The notes under the pieces: generated by a model
Database searches by the model: none
What the model was told of the DNA's origin: nothing
What the model saw: the letters and a program-made list of their open reading frames with translations, nothing else
Translations under genes and position numbers: made by a program
Assembly (NCBI RefSeq): GCF_907163265.1
Contig: NZ_CAJQUM010000001.1
Location: 1,984,001 to 2,048,000, forward strand
From: Georgfuchsia toluolica
GTDB lineage: Bacteria > Pseudomonadota > Gammaproteobacteria > Burkholderiales > Rhodocyclaceae
Length of the DNA: 64,000 nt
Direction: 5' to 3'
Shown: piece after piece, positions 56,937 through 64,000 of the stretch
Layout of the letters: the number at the start of each line of letters is the position of its first letter
Numbering within the stretch: position 1 is the stretch's first letter

Positions 56937-57383
56937 TCAGTTACCAAGCCTGGCCTTGACGAGTTTCGAAATTTCGCCCATGTCGGCGCGGCCAGCAACC
57001 TGCGGTTTGATCAGCGCGATGACCTTGCCCATTTCGGACGGCGCCTTGGCGCCAGAGTCGGCCAGCGCCTTGTCGATGATCGCTTCCACCTCCGCAGTGG
57101 AGAGCGCCTGCGGCATATAGGCCATGAGTACATCGACTTCGAACTTCTCCGCGTCAGCGAGATCCTGGCGCTTGGCAGCTTCGTACTGGGTGATGGAGTC
57201 CTTGCGCTGTTTGAGCATTTTTTCGATCACGGCGATCACGCCGGCATCATCGAGATCGATGCGCTCGTCGACTTCCCTTTGCTTCATCGCCGCCATGAGC
57301 AGGCGAATGGCGCCAAGACGGGCGCTGTCCTTGGCCCGCATGGCGGTCTTCATGTCTTCGTTGATGCGCAGCTTGAGCGACAT
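56937..57383 (-). CDS. yqeY: GatB/YqeY-domain protein
   Basis: 148 residues, helical. Start MSLKLRINEDMKTAMRAKDSARLGAIRLLMAA and the end MGKVIALIKPQVAGRADMGEISKLVKARL are typical of YqeY, a domain shared with the tail of GatB. It is thought to bind tRNA, but the role of the free-standing protein is not established. ATG 57383 has AGGAGG 5 nt upstream; the longer frame to 57422 is not supported. It lies between rpsU and dnaG in the macromolecular-synthesis operon. Confidence 0.93.
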   Translation of the reverse strand: MSLKLRINEDMKTAMRAKDSARLGAIRLLMAAMKQREVDERIDLDDAGVIAVIEKMLKQRKDSITQYEAAKRQDLADAEKFEVDVLMAYMPQALSTAEVEAIIDKALADSGAKAPSEMGKVIALIKPQVAGRADMGEISKLVKARLGN

Positions 57384-57465
57384 GCGATCCTCCTGATTCA
57401 AAAACGCCGAAACCGCCAACACCTTGCGATATCGGCGGTTTCGGCTGAATGCGAAACGAAGCTCC

Positions 57466-57678
57466 CTAGTACAGCTTCGGTGGCAGCATCTGGCTGCGAA
57501 TGCGCTTGTGATGGCGCTTCACGGCAGCAGCGGCCTTGCGCTTGCGCTCGCTGGTGGGCTTCTCGTAAAACTCGCGCGAACGCAACTCGGTCAACAGACC
57601 GGTTTTTTCAATGGCGCGCTTGAAGCGGCGGATCGCAACTTCAAACGGCTCGTTTTCCTTGAGGCGTATACCCGGCAT
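57466..57678 (-). CDS. rpsU: 30S ribosomal protein S21
   Basis: 70 residues, very basic: [20 protein letters not shown], then [20 protein letters not shown] and [16 protein letters not shown]. This is the standard bacterial S21 length and sequence. The frame is open to 57726, but the ATG at 57678 is the family start. First gene of the rpsU-yqeY-dnaG-rpoD block and divergent from tsaD with 96 bp between. Confidence 0.96.
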   Translation of the reverse strand: MPGIRLKENEPFEVAIRRFKRAIEKTGLLTELRSREFYEKPTSERKRKAAAAVKRHHKRIRSQMLPPKLY

Positions 57679-57774
57679 TGCACTAATCCAAATAAGCGGA
57701 AAGGCGCGCATTGTAGCGGTTTTCACCTTGATGTCAAAGGTAAAATCGCGTCCTGTCAGTTCTTGGCCTCAGTC

Positions 57775-58785
57775 ATGTTGGTTCTAGGCATCGAATCCTC
57801 CTGCGACGAAACCGGCGTCGCCCTCTACGACAGCTTGCGCGGCCTGCTCGGCCACGCCATTTATTCCCAGATCGACATGCACGAGGCCTACGGCGGCGTG
57901 GTGCCGGAACTGGCGTCACGCGACCACATCCGGCGCCTGATCCCGCTGCTCGACCAGGTATTGTCAATAACGGGTGTCGATAAAAAACAGATCGACGCCA
58001 TCGCCTATACTGCCGGGCCCGGCTTGGCTGGCGCCCTGCTGGTCGGCGCCAGTTTTGCCGAATCGCTGGGTTTGGCCCTGAATGTGCCGACGATGCCGGT
58101 GCATCATCTCGAAGGTCATTTGCTTTCGCCCTTGCTGGCGGCAGATGCACCGACTTTTCCTTTCGTGGCTCTGCTGGTATCGGGCGGGCACACGCAATTG
58201 ATGCGTGTCAGTGGCGTCGGCAAATACGAGTTGCTTGGCGAAACCCTTGACGATGCGGCCGGCGAAGCCTTCGACAAGACCGCCAAGTTGCTTGGCCTGG
58301 GCTACCCCGGCGGACCCGCCATCGCCAGACTGGCGGCAAAGGGCATCGCCGGTTGCTACAAATTGCCGCGGCCGATGCTGCGCTCGGGCGATCTCGATTT
58401 CAGCTTTTCCGGCCTGAAAACCGCAGTACTCACGGTGGTACGCGATCACGAGTTGAATGAGACGGAACGCCATGATCTCGCCGCCGAATTTCAGGAAGCC
58501 GTCACTGAAGTATTGGTGGCCAAGGCGCTGGCGGCAGTCGAACGCTGTGGCTTTGACCAGCTCGTCGTTGCCGGCGGAGTAGGCGCCAACCTCAGGCTGC
58601 GGGAAAGACTGAATGCGGCAGCCGCAAGGCGGGGGATTCGCGTCCATTACCCGCCGCTCGACCTATGCACCGACAACGGCGCCATGATCGCCTACTGCGG
58701 CGCGCAGCGTTTGTTAGCTGAAAGTGCAGGCCAGACGACTCACGCGTTTTGCGTCAGACCGCGCTGGGCATTGCAAGCGGTTTAA
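57775..58785 (+). CDS. tsaD: tRNA N6-threonylcarbamoyladenosine transferase TsaD
   Basis: 336 residues of the ASKHA fold. [17 protein letters not shown] is the N-terminal phosphate loop, [15 protein letters not shown] gives the metal-binding His pair, [10 protein letters not shown] and [24 protein letters not shown] follow, and the end has [15 protein letters not shown] and [12 protein letters not shown]. It adds the threonylcarbamoyl group to A37 of ANN-decoding tRNAs. The frame is open upstream to 57424 through the rpsU region, but ATG 57775 is the family start. Its end overlaps plsY (convergent) by 4 bp. Confidence 0.96.
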   Translation: MLVLGIESSCDETGVALYDSLRGLLGHAIYSQIDMHEAYGGVVPELASRDHIRRLIPLLDQVLSITGVDKKQIDAIAYTAGPGLAGALLVGASFAESLGLALNVPTMPVHHLEGHLLSPLLAADAPTFPFVALLVSGGHTQLMRVSGVGKYELLGETLDDAAGEAFDKTAKLLGLGYPGGPAIARLAAKGIAGCYKLPRPMLRSGDLDFSFSGLKTAVLTVVRDHELNETERHDLAAEFQEAVTEVLVAKALAAVERCGFDQLVVAGGVGANLRLRERLNAAAARRGIRVHYPPLDLCTDNGAMIAYCGAQRLLAESAGQTTHAFCVRPRWALQAV

Positions 58786-59381
58786 TCCGATTGTTTTTTG
58801 CCGCCGATCCGGCCCTCGGTACCGGCCAGCAGACGCTTGATATTGTCGCGATGGCGCAGGATCAGAATCACCGACATCGCCGTCACGGCCATCAGCGCTT
58901 CCTTGCCGCTGCCGAGCCACGCGGTCGCGACGGGCGCCGATACCGCGGCGAGCAAGGCCGCCAGCGAGGAGTAGCGCGTCACGAGTGCCACCAATAGCCA
59001 GACGCTGGCGCAAATCAACGCCAGCCAGCCATTGAAGCCGGCGAGCACGCCGAGCGCCGTCGCCACACCCTTGCCGCCCTTGAACTTGAGGAACACGGGA
59101 AATGCGTGGCCGAAAAAAGCGGCGATCCCTGCCGCCGCTACGCCCAAACTGTCGCCCCCCCACTTGCCGGCCAGCCATATGGCAAGCCAGCCCTTCGCCG
59201 CATCGCCAACCAGCGTCAGCAACGCCGCCAGCTTGTTGCCGGAACGCAGCACATTGGTCGCGCCCGGGTTGCCGGAGCCGAAACTGCGCGGATCGGCAAG
59301 ACCAAACGCTTTTGAAACGATCACGGCAAAAGGAAGCGAGCCAAGCAAATAGCCGAGCAGCACGAAAACAAGCGCGTTCAT
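58782..59381 (-). CDS. plsY: Acyl-phosphate glycerol-3-phosphate acyltransferase PlsY
   Basis: 199 residues with five or so membrane helices. [17 protein letters not shown] (Ser/Gly-rich motif 1), [15 protein letters not shown] (motif 2) and [19 protein letters not shown] (motif 3) are the three conserved PlsY motifs. It makes lysophosphatidate from acyl-phosphate in phospholipid synthesis. Several ATGs exist; [19 protein letters not shown] at 59381 places the first helix at the N-terminus. Its end overlaps the tsaD stop. Confidence 0.95.
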   Translation of the reverse strand: MNALVFVLLGYLLGSLPFAVIVSKAFGLADPRSFGSGNPGATNVLRSGNKLAALLTLVGDAAKGWLAIWLAGKWGGDSLGVAAAGIAAFFGHAFPVFLKFKGGKGVATALGVLAGFNGWLALICASVWLLVALVTRYSSLAALLAAVSAPVATAWLGSGKEALMAVTAMSVILILRHRDNIKRLLAGTEGRIGGKKQSD

Positions 59382-59425
59382 GTTGAACCCCATAGAATGC
59401 GCAGGATTGTAATTCACAGACCGTT

Positions 59426-59776
59426 ATGGACTTCATTTTCATCGAGGAACTGCGCGTCGAGGCGAACGTGGGCATCTATCCGCGCGAGCGGGCCGCGCCG
59501 CAGACCATCGAAATCAATCTCACCTTCGGCGTGCCCGACGAAGCGGCGCGCGACGACGACATCGCCAAGACCATTGACTATGCGGATGTAATTGGCCGCA
59601 TCCGACGCGAACTGGAGGCGCACCACTTCAACCTGCTCGAAACCCTGGGGGAATTTGTCATCGCGCTGATGCTTGACGAATTCAAGGCGCCGTGGGTGAA
59701 AATTTCCATCGCCAAGATCGGCGTCATGAAGGGCGTGCACCGCGTCGGAGTGCAAATCGAGCGGGCGCGAAGCTGA
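59426..59776 (+). CDS. folB: Dihydroneopterin aldolase
   Basis: 116 residues. Family blocks are MDFIFIEELRVEANVGIYPRERAAPQTIEINLTFGVP, AKTIDYADVIGRIRRELEAHHFNLLETLGE and VKISIAKIGVMKGVHRVGVQIER, with the catalytic Lys in the last. It converts dihydroneopterin to 6-hydroxymethyldihydropterin in folate synthesis. Divergent from plsY with 44 bp between start codons. Confidence 0.93.
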   Translation: MDFIFIEELRVEANVGIYPRERAAPQTIEINLTFGVPDEAARDDDIAKTIDYADVIGRIRRELEAHHFNLLETLGEFVIALMLDEFKAPWVKISIAKIGVMKGVHRVGVQIERARS

Positions 59777-59865
59777 TTTAGCCCCCGGCTCTGGTCTCGG
59801 CCTAAGCTGCCCCAAAGAGGGCCAAGTCAATCTTGGGACGGCCCGGTGATGATTTGAGCAGAAAT

Positions 59866-59895
59866 GAAACGGGGCACCCGCGGGTGCCCCGTTTC
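59866..59895. terminator. Bidirectional terminator between folB and amtB
   Basis: GAAACGGGGCACCCG / CGGGTGCCCCGTTTC is a perfect 15-bp palindrome (59866-59895). On the minus strand it is followed by ATTTCTGC, after amtB; on the + strand by CCATCC, after folB. Its strength suggests it serves both convergent genes. Confidence 0.75.
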
Positions 59896-59919
59896 CCATC
59901 CCGAGCATCGGAATCCTTG

Positions 59920-61407
59920 TCAGGCGTGATAGGCAGTCTCGCCGTGCGAGGTAATGTCCAATCCCTCGCGTTCCTCGTCTTCAGGCACCCGCAGACCGAC
60001 GATCAGGTCAGCGATCTTGAAGGAGATGAACGCAGCAACCGACGACCATACCGCCGCCACGCCCACTGCCTTGGCCTGGGTGATAAGCTGATCCATGATG
60101 GCGCCGTAGCCAGGCTTCATCTCGAACCAGTTGTTATAGAAACCGACACCGCCGAGATCGGGTGAATTGAAAATCCCCGTCATCAACGCACCGAAGACAC
60201 CACCCAGCGCATGCACGCCGAATACGTCGAGCGCATCGTCCGCGCCGATCAGCTTTTTCAGTCCGGTCACACCCCAGAAACAAAGCGGGCCAACGAGGAG
60301 GCCAATTACGAACGCGCCGGGGATGCCGACGTTGCCCGCTGCCGGTGTAATTGCCACCAGACCTGCAACAGCGCCGGAGGCTGCGCCCAGCATCGAGGGT
60401 TTGCCCTTGATCAGCCATTCGGTGAATATCCAGGTCAGCACCGCGCATGCGGTGGCAAGATAGGTGTTCATGAAGGCCAGCGCGGCTGAGCCGTTCGCTT
60501 CCAATGCCGATCCGGCGTTGAAGCCGAACCAGCCGAACCACAGCAGGGAGGCGCCGATCATGGTCATGGTCAGGCTATGTGGCGAGAGGGCTTCCTTGCC
60601 CAGACCGATGCGTTTGCCGAGCAGGAAGGCGCCGACCAGCCCGGCAAAACCGGCATTGATATGCACCACCGTGCCGCCCGCGAAGTCCAGCGCCCCCCAT
60701 TGCCAGAGCAGGCCGGCGGTGGCATTGGTGGCATCGACGACGTCCGCTGAGGTGTAGGCGTCGGGGCCAGCCCAGAACCAGACCATGTGCGCCATCGGCA
60801 GATAGCTGATGGTGAACCAGATCGTCGAGAAGATCAGGACTGCGGAGAACTTGACGCGCTCCACCAGTGAACCGAACACCAGGCAGACCGTGATCGCGGC
60901 AAACGTGGCCTGGAAGGCGACAAAAACAATCTCGTACATCGGTGTGCCCTTGCTGAATGTGGCGCCCAGTGAAAATGCGCCGGTTGCCGAATCGAACACA
61001 CCTTTGAGAAACAGCCGATCGAAGCCGCCAATGAACGCGTTGCCGCCGGTGAATGCGAGACTGTAGCCATACACGCACCACAGCACCGTAATCAGCGAAA
61101 ACGCCACGAACACCTGCATCAATACCGAGAGCATATTCTTGCTGCGCACCAGGCCGCCATAGAACAGGGCCAGTGCGGGCACCGACATCAACAGCACCAG
61201 AGCCGTCGACATCAACATCCATGCCGTGTCGCCCTTGTTGGGTGTCGGCGCGGGTGCAGCGGCAGGCGTTGACGCTGCGGGAGCTGCGGCCGGGGCCGCG
61301 GCAAGAGTGGCCGCCGCGGCAGTTGCAGATGGCATGTCTTCGGCCCACGCCGCTCCGCCGACACCGACGGCGAGCAGCGTCAACACGATTGCGAAAAGTT
61401 TCTTCAT
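59920..61407 (-). CDS. amtB: Ammonium transporter AmtB
   Basis: 495 residues with a cleavable signal and 11 membrane helices. An Ala/Pro-rich linker (about residues 30-57) precedes the transporter core (GDTAWMLMSTALVLLMSVPALALFYGGLVRSKNML). The pore histidines are in GGTVVHINAGFAG and FGVHALGGVFGALMTGIF. It moves ammonium across the inner membrane and is blocked by unmodified GlnK. It follows glnK by 12 bp in the torF-like/glnK/amtB operon. Confidence 0.96.
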   Translation of the reverse strand: MKKLFAIVLTLLAVGVGGAAWAEDMPSATAAAATLAAAPAAAPAASTPAAAPAPTPNKGDTAWMLMSTALVLLMSVPALALFYGGLVRSKNMLSVLMQVFVAFSLITVLWCVYGYSLAFTGGNAFIGGFDRLFLKGVFDSATGAFSLGATFSKGTPMYEIVFVAFQATFAAITVCLVFGSLVERVKFSAVLIFSTIWFTISYLPMAHMVWFWAGPDAYTSADVVDATNATAGLLWQWGALDFAGGTVVHINAGFAGLVGAFLLGKRIGLGKEALSPHSLTMTMIGASLLWFGWFGFNAGSALEANGSAALAFMNTYLATACAVLTWIFTEWLIKGKPSMLGAASGAVAGLVAITPAAGNVGIPGAFVIGLLVGPLCFWGVTGLKKLIGADDALDVFGVHALGGVFGALMTGIFNSPDLGGVGFYNNWFEMKPGYGAIMDQLITQAKAVGVAAVWSSVAAFISFKIADLIVGLRVPEDEEREGLDITSHGETAYHA

Positions 61408-61419
61408 GTCCGTTTCCCC

Positions 61420-61773
<354 letters not shown>

Positions 61774-61783
61774 TCAGGATTGC

Positions 61784-62632
61784 CTAAAACACGCGGCCGA
61801 CGGAGAGGATTACGCGGCCCTCGCCCATATCGATCGTGTCGGAATTGGCGAACGAGAAAGTGGGGTCCCAGTACGTCTTGTCCTTGTAATTGGATTTGGC
61901 ATAAGCAAGCGACCCGACCCAGCCGCCGTCGAAGGTCTTTGTCACGCCGACCAGGTAATCGTCGTAGCTGGGATCGAGTCCCGCTGTTCCGAATGCAGCC
62001 GTCGTCTTGGTCTTGACGTCGGTATGGGCGGCGTGGAAGTTGACCGTGTAGGTTGGCATGAACTCGTAGGCCAGATTGAATTCAAGATAGCTCGATCCCT
62101 TGGAATCATCGGTGAACGCGGGAACGCCGCCAACCATGAAGTTCTTGTTCAAGCCGAACCAGTCGGTCAAGAAATACGAGTACTTGACGCTCATGAATTT
62201 GTAGGAAAGGCCGACGTTTGCCTCGAATGAATTGAAGGAATCGCCGCTAATGTCAAAAGCGGTCTTGTTCAGGTCGGCGCCAGGGTAGTAATAGCCGTGA
62301 CCGCCTGCGGTCCAGCCCCAGTCGTCGTTGATCTTGCCGTTGTAGCCGCCGTAATAGTCGAATTCCAGGCCAGAACCGCCCGGGTAGGTGTTGTTGCTAA
62401 CGTTCGAACCCCACAGGCCGGCATACCAACCGCTGGAATGGACAAAGTCCGCGCCGCCCTGAATGGCCGGCTTGTGCCAAGTTTGAGTCATGCCACGGAA
62501 ATAATAGTCGCTGACGCCATAGATGTTGGTCGTCACGGTCCAGGGACTCGCGGACGCATCGGCGGCCATGGCGGAACCTGCTGTCAGGAAGACACTGGCT
62601 ACGGCGGCTGCAATCAGGGTTTGCTTCATCAT
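61784..62632 (-). CDS. TorF-family putative porin
   Basis: 282 residues. A signal peptide (MMKQTLIAAAVASVFLTAGS..., ending AMA-AD) is followed by beta strands rich in Tyr, Trp and Gly (TTNIYGVSDYYFRGMTQTWHKPAIQGGADF...). The C-terminal strand ends GRVILSVGRVF, the aromatic end typical of outer-membrane barrels. The SDYYFRGMTQT start matches the TIGR02001 family. It is the first gene of the ammonium operon, with AGGAG 7-8 nt before ATG 62632. It may pass ammonium or small nitrogen compounds; the substrate is unknown. Confidence 0.85.
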   Translation of the reverse strand: MMKQTLIAAAVASVFLTAGSAMAADASASPWTVTTNIYGVSDYYFRGMTQTWHKPAIQGGADFVHSSGWYAGLWGSNVSNNTYPGGSGLEFDYYGGYNGKINDDWGWTAGGHGYYYPGADLNKTAFDISGDSFNSFEANVGLSYKFMSVKYSYFLTDWFGLNKNFMVGGVPAFTDDSKGSSYLEFNLAYEFMPTYTVNFHAAHTDVKTKTTAAFGTAGLDPSYDDYLVGVTKTFDGGWVGSLAYAKSNYKDKTYWDPTFSFANSDTIDMGEGRVILSVGRVF

Positions 62633-62685
62633 CTTGGTTCTCCTGTGATTGAAAATAACGTGCTTGAAAAGTGACAATCAGTTAC

Positions 62686-62701
62686 TGCACGGAGCGTGCC
62701 A
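62686..62701 (-). promoter_or_regulatory. Sigma54 promoter of the porin-glnK-amtB operon
   Basis: On the minus strand TGGCACGCTCCGTGCA matches TGGCACG-N4-TTGCW at all defined positions except one (G for T at the -15 position). The GG and GC elements are correctly spaced. Transcription would start near 62675, giving a leader of about 43 nt before ATG 62632. Nitrogen-limited, NtrC-type control is expected for amtB/glnK operons. Confidence 0.8.
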
Positions 62702-62794
62702 GCTAACAATATTTATATAAATCATTAAGTTGTAAGATTGTCTCTTTTGGGCACGCGAGACTGCGCACCGTTTTAACTCTCCCATGACCAATGA

Positions 62795-62811
62795 CGCACC
62801 AATCGCGTGCG
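62795..62811 (-). promoter_or_regulatory. Candidate NtrC-type enhancer site
   Basis: CGCACCAATCGCGTGCG (palindromic) resembles the NtrC site TGCACC-N5-GGTGCA, matching 9 of 12 defined positions. It lies about 100 bp upstream of the sigma54 element, a normal enhancer distance. It also lies near the ubiK start at 62870, so an effect on that gene is possible. Confidence 0.5.
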
Positions 62812-62869
62812 GTCGATATCAAGCCATCCTCATGCTAGAGTGTCAGTCATCTGAAACAAGGACAAAGTC

Positions 62870-63103
62870 ATGACAAACAACAAGTTTCTCGACGAAATTT
62901 CCAGCCGCATTTCCCAACTGGCCGTAAGCACGCCGGTGGCGGAATTCGAGAAAAACGCCAAGGCCCTGTTGTCTGGCGCGTTCTCGCGCATGGACTTGGT
63001 AACGCGCGAGGAATTCGACATTCAGCGCGAACTGCTGGCCAAGGCGCAGGAAAAGCTGGCGGCGCTCGAAGCGAAAATTAGCGAACTCGAAGCGCGTAAA
63101 TAA
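62870..63103 (+). CDS. ubiK: Ubiquinone biosynthesis accessory factor UbiK (YqiC/BMFP domain)
   Basis: 77 residues. N-terminal amphipathic region NKFLDEISSRISQLAVSTPV, then LLSGAFSRMDLVTREEFDIQRELLAKAQEKLAALEAKISELEARK, a trimeric coiled coil. This is the BMFP/UbiK family, which aids ubiquinone synthesis with UbiJ. It starts with ATG 62870, divergent from the ammonium operon, and precedes comM by 11 bp. Confidence 0.9.
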   Translation: MTNNKFLDEISSRISQLAVSTPVAEFEKNAKALLSGAFSRMDLVTREEFDIQRELLAKAQEKLAALEAKISELEARK

Positions 63104-63114
63104 GCTTCCTGCCC

Positions 63115-64000
63115 GTGGCGCTCGCCGTTCTCAAAAGCCGCGCGCTGTCCGGCATGGATGCGCCGGAAGTTACGGTAGAAGTGCATCTGGCCGCCGGTCT
63201 GCCGGCCTTCACTCTGGTCGGACTGCCCGACACCGAAGTCAAGGAAGCACGCGACCGCGTGCGTGCTGCCATCCAGAACTGCCAGTTCGATTTTCCGGCG
63301 CGACGCATTACCGTCAATCTCGCGCCCGCCGATCTGCCCAAGGAATCGGGGCGCTTCGATCTGCCCATTGCGCTGGGTATTCTGATTGCATCAGGGCAGC
63401 TCAAGGCAAACGGCCTCGACCAATATGAATTCGCCGGCGAGTTGTCCTTGTCGGGCGAGTTGCGTCCGGTTCGCGGCGCGCTCGCAATGTGCATGCGCGC
63501 CGGCAAGTCGAATCGCGCTTTTATTCTTCCCGCCGCCAGCGCTGCCGAAGCCGCGCTCGCCGCCACTGCGCAGGTGCTGCCCGCGAATGCTCTGCTTGAT
63601 GTCTGCGCCCATCTCGCTGGCACGCAAACCCTTGCCGCCAGTGCGCCGCATCAAGCGGCAGTTGTCGACAACTATCCCGATCTCGCCGACATCAAGGGTC
63701 AGGGGCTGGCGCGCCGCGCGCTCGAGGTCGCCGCAGCCGGCGGTCATTCGATTCTTTTCTCCGGCCCGCCCGGCACCGGCAAATCGATGCTGGCCAAACG
63801 CCTGCCGGGCATCCTGCCGCCGCTGACTGCGGATGAGTCGTTGCAAAGCGCAGCCGTGCTTTCGCTCGCTGGCAGCTTCGCTCACGCACGTTACGGCATG
63901 CGCCCGTTTGCAGCGCCTCACCACTCGGCCTCGGTGCCCGCATTGGTGGGTGGCGGCAGTACGCCGCGACCGGGCGAGATTTCGCTGGCCCATCACGGTG
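63115..64000 (+). CDS. comM: YifB/ComM-family Mg-chelatase-like AAA+ ATPase, 5' part
   Basis: Cut by the right window edge (about 295 codons present of roughly 500). GTG 63115 starts MALAVLKSRALSGMDAPEVTVEVHLAAGLPAFTLVGLPD, the ComM N-terminal domain (ChlI-like, Lon-type fold). The AAA+ part follows with Walker A FSGPPGTGKSMLAKRLPG, then RPFAAPHHSASVPALVGGGSTPRPGEISLAHHG. ComM promotes branch migration during natural transformation. The stop is outside the window. Confidence 0.95.
   Translation, partial: MALAVLKSRALSGMDAPEVTVEVHLAAGLPAFTLVGLPDTEVKEARDRVRAAIQNCQFDFPARRITVNLAPADLPKESGRFDLPIALGILIASGQLKANGLDQYEFAGELSLSGELRPVRGALAMCMRAGKSNRAFILPAASAAEAALAATAQVLPANALLDVCAHLAGTQTLAASAPHQAAVVDNYPDLADIKGQGLARRALEVAAAGGHSILFSGPPGTGKSMLAKRLPGILPPLTADESLQSAAVLSLAGSFAHARYGMRPFAAPHHSASVPALVGGGSTPRPGEISLAHHG

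Noticed and set aside
55545-57623. Antisense frame of about 692 codons opposite dnaG and yqeY
   Set aside because: It is fully explained as a shadow of dnaG, yqeY and part of rpsU; the residue pattern is low-complexity His/Arg-rich and unlike any family.

Overview
The window is GC-rich chromosomal DNA from a betaproteobacterium, most likely in or near the Rhodocyclales/Sterolibacteriaceae. This is inferred from gene order and protein character; no database was searched. Typical signs are the purU-miaB-phoH-ybeY-corC-lnt chain, the rpsU-yqeY-dnaG-rpoD macromolecular-synthesis operon with tsaD divergent, the torF-like porin-glnK-amtB operon, the proteobacterial-type gshA followed by a mannose-type PTS IIA, and the NtrYX pair. 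Both window edges cut genes (ntrY at the left, comM at the right).

Layout. 1-12.6 kb: housekeeping genes (ntrYX, hemE, priA, the lnt-to-purU operon, thrH). 12.7-15.3 kb: an octaheme HAO-family cytochrome c, a TPR protein and a triheme c7-type cytochrome. 15.5-21.1 kb: an ABC-F ATPase, then an NDP-forming acyl-CoA synthetase/GNAT fusion next to a deacetylase. 21.3-27.4 kb: rubrerythrin, a cytochrome b561-like protein, a TSUP transporter and hcp-hcr, with several dispersed repeats between them. 27.4-33.4 kb: an accessory stretch with a cyclase-like orphan, an aromatic-acid transporter beside a C-terminal scrap of a maleylpyruvate/maleylacetoacetate isomerase, a usp scrap, a DUF1993-like gene and an unrecognised membrane protein. 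33.4-38.1 kb: ybiT-type ABC-F, an orphan N6-adenine methyltransferase, gshA, PTS IIA. 38.1-48 kb: an HMGL-type aldolase, an enoyl-CoA hydratase and a GntR regulator, divergent from the propionyl-CoA set (mcm, meaB, pccB, pccA). 48-51.8 kb: msrPQ, and a Fur-box-headed iron-uptake operon (cupredoxin, FTR1, predicted outer-membrane barrel). 51.8-64 kb: a candidate small RNA, a CAU tRNA, rpoD-dnaG-yqeY-rpsU, tsaD, plsY, folB, the ammonium operon behind a sigma54 promoter, ubiK and comM.

How the genes may work together. The octaheme operon and hcp each have an FNR/CRP-type box placed 32-33 bp upstream of a -10 hexamer, the geometry of a class II activated promoter. A weaker version lies upstream of rubrerythrin. 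Together with Hcp/Hcr (hydroxylamine to ammonium, NO detoxification) and a sigma54-controlled AmtB/GlnK operon, this suggests an anaerobic nitrogen-oxide or hydroxylamine module, possibly a split nitrite-hydroxylamine-ammonium route. The direction and substrate of the octaheme enzyme cannot be settled from sequence alone.

The second theme is dispersed non-coding repeats. One family of CACAGAG-unit stem-loops sits between genes, three times inside operons. Another is a 213/231-bp MITE-like element with TAGTGT/ACACTA termini plus partial relatives. A roughly 133-bp family flanks the TSUP gene, and a fourth element lies inside ntrY-ntrX and again near the tRNA. No CRISPR array, rRNA operon, complete insertion sequence or prophage was seen.
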